A DNA stretch of 6,421 nt. Source: Sulfuritalea sp. (GTDB taxonomy: Bacteria > Pseudomonadota > Gammaproteobacteria > Burkholderiales > Rhodocyclaceae). Below are positions 5,790-6,421 of the stretch, in pieces. The stretch lies in assembly GCA_026399445.1 (NCBI GenBank), contig JAPLRA010000132.1, positions 1 through 6,421 on the forward strand. Direction: 5' to 3'. The notes under the pieces are model-generated. The model ran no database searches, was not told the DNA's origin, and worked only from the letters and a program-made list of their open reading frames with translations. How positions within the stretch are numbered: position 1 is the stretch's first letter; every line of letters starts with the position of its first letter. The translations under genes and the position numbers were made by a program.

Positions 5790-6421
5790 ATGACCGATCT
5801 GAGCATTGCCGCCAAACTCGTGCCCTACAAGCCGAAGCACAAAGTGCGTTTCGTCACTGCCACCTCGCTGTTCGACGGGCACGACGCCTCGATCAACATC
5901 ATGCGGCGCATCCTGCAGTCGTCGGGCGTCGAGGTGATCCATCTCGGCCACAACCGCTCGGTCGAGGAAATCGTGACTGCGGCATTGCAGGAAGATGCGC
6001 AGGGCATCGCGGTGTCGTCCTATCAGGGCGGCCATCTCGAATTCTTCAAGTACATGATCGACTTGCTCAAGGAGCGCGGCGGCGAGAGCATCAAGGTCTT
6101 CGGCGGCGGCGGCGGCGTGATCGTGCCGGCCGAGATGCGCGAGCTGCACGACTATGGCGTGGCGCACCTCTACTCGGTGCAGGACGGCCAGACCATGGGC
6201 CTGCAGGGCATGATCAACGACATGGTGGCGCGTTGCGACATCGACATCAGCAAGCGCGCGCCGCAGGAACTCAAGGCGCTGGAAGTGAAGGACAGCGCCG
6301 AGCGTCTGCGCAATCTGGCGCAGATCGTCACCGCGCTGGAAAACGGTGTCTGGCCTGAGAAGGCGAAAAAGGCCCTGCTGGAAAAAGCCGCCGTATCACC
6401 AGCGCCGACTCTTGGCATCAC
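5790..6421 (+). CDS. icmF: Fused isobutyryl-CoA mutase IcmF, N-terminal B12-binding domain (partial, runs off right edge)
   Basis: An open frame of 210 complete codons starts at ATG 5790 with AGGAG 8 bases upstream. Residues about 17-150 are a coenzyme B12-binding domain of the methylmalonyl-CoA mutase type. They include FDGHDASINIMRR (28-40), where H31 is the expected lower axial cobalt ligand, HLGHNRSVEE (51-60), SSYQGG (76-81) and FGGGGGVIVP (104-113). Methylmalonyl-CoA mutases carry this domain at the C-terminus. Finding it at the N-terminus, with the conserved DGHDASINIMRRIL block and a following helical linker (about 155-205), matches IcmF. In IcmF the B12 domain is followed by a MeaB-like GTPase chaperone domain and the catalytic mutase domain. 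The frame ends in PTLGI, where the GTPase P-loop is expected next. IcmF interconverts isobutyryl-CoA and n-butyryl-CoA, and some members act on isovaleryl-CoA or pivalyl-CoA. A stand-alone B12 subunit or other mutase fusion remains possible because the rest is not visible. Confidence 0.88.
   Translation, partial: MTDLSIAAKLVPYKPKHKVRFVTATSLFDGHDASINIMRRILQSSGVEVIHLGHNRSVEEIVTAALQEDAQGIAVSSYQGGHLEFFKYMIDLLKERGGESIKVFGGGGGVIVPAEMRELHDYGVAHLYSVQDGQTMGLQGMINDMVARCDIDISKRAPQELKALEVKDSAERLRNLAQIVTALENGVWPEKAKKALLEKAAVSPAPTLGI

Noticed and set aside
6101..6117. CGG trinucleotide run, possible microsatellite
   Set aside because: It encodes the conserved glycine-rich stretch of the B12-binding domain, which is normal for the family.
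5534..6358. A 274-codon open frame on the plus strand, overlapping both the AraC-family gene and icmF
   Set aside because: It crosses the divergent promoter region, is Arg/His/Ala-rich with no recognisable motif, and lies in a different frame from the clear IcmF coding sequence. Long spurious frames are expected in GC-rich DNA.

Overview
This is a GC-rich stretch of bacterial chromosome with tightly packed genes and strong G/C preference at third codon positions. The proteins look betaproteobacterial. The start of a fused isobutyryl-CoA mutase (IcmF), a combined Ser/Thr kinase and universal stress protein, an AraC regulator with an arabinose-binding-type N-terminus and a class I chemoreceptor are all familiar from Rhodocyclales and Burkholderiales. 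The taxonomic call is inference from recalled family members, not from a search. I see no tRNA, rRNA, CRISPR array, insertion sequence or phage gene.

Layout from left to right. (1) Positions 1-99, minus strand: the first 33 codons of a small membrane-anchored protein that runs off the left edge. (2) 144-177: a 12-bp perfect hairpin with a U-tract, reading as a terminator for the minus strand. (3) 200-655, minus: an exported single-domain rhodanese. (4) 656-777: a divergent intergenic region. (5) 778-2406, plus: a methyl-accepting chemotaxis protein. (6) 2407-2438: a short convergent gap holding a weak terminator candidate. (7) 2439-5689, minus: three genes that could form one operon, transcribed in the order AraC-family regulator, calcineurin-like metallophosphoesterase, kinase-Usp fusion. 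The last two abut with zero intergenic bases. (8) 5690-5789: a second divergent promoter region. (9) 5790 to the right edge, plus: the N-terminal 210 residues of IcmF, comprising its B12-binding domain and the following linker. The window stops about where the P-loop of the MeaB-like GTPase domain is expected.

How the genes may work together. The metallophosphoesterase and the kinase-Usp protein are translationally coupled, so they are the best candidates here for a dedicated signalling pair. Phosphoryl transfer, adenine-nucleotide sensing by the Usp domain and phosphoester hydrolysis would be encoded together. The kinase is itself unusual: its catalytic loop reads HHD instead of HRD, and the metal-binding Asn is a His. 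The AraC regulator sits back-to-back with icmF and may control it. The chemoreceptor and the periplasmic rhodanese share only a divergent intergenic region, and nothing in the sequence links them functionally.
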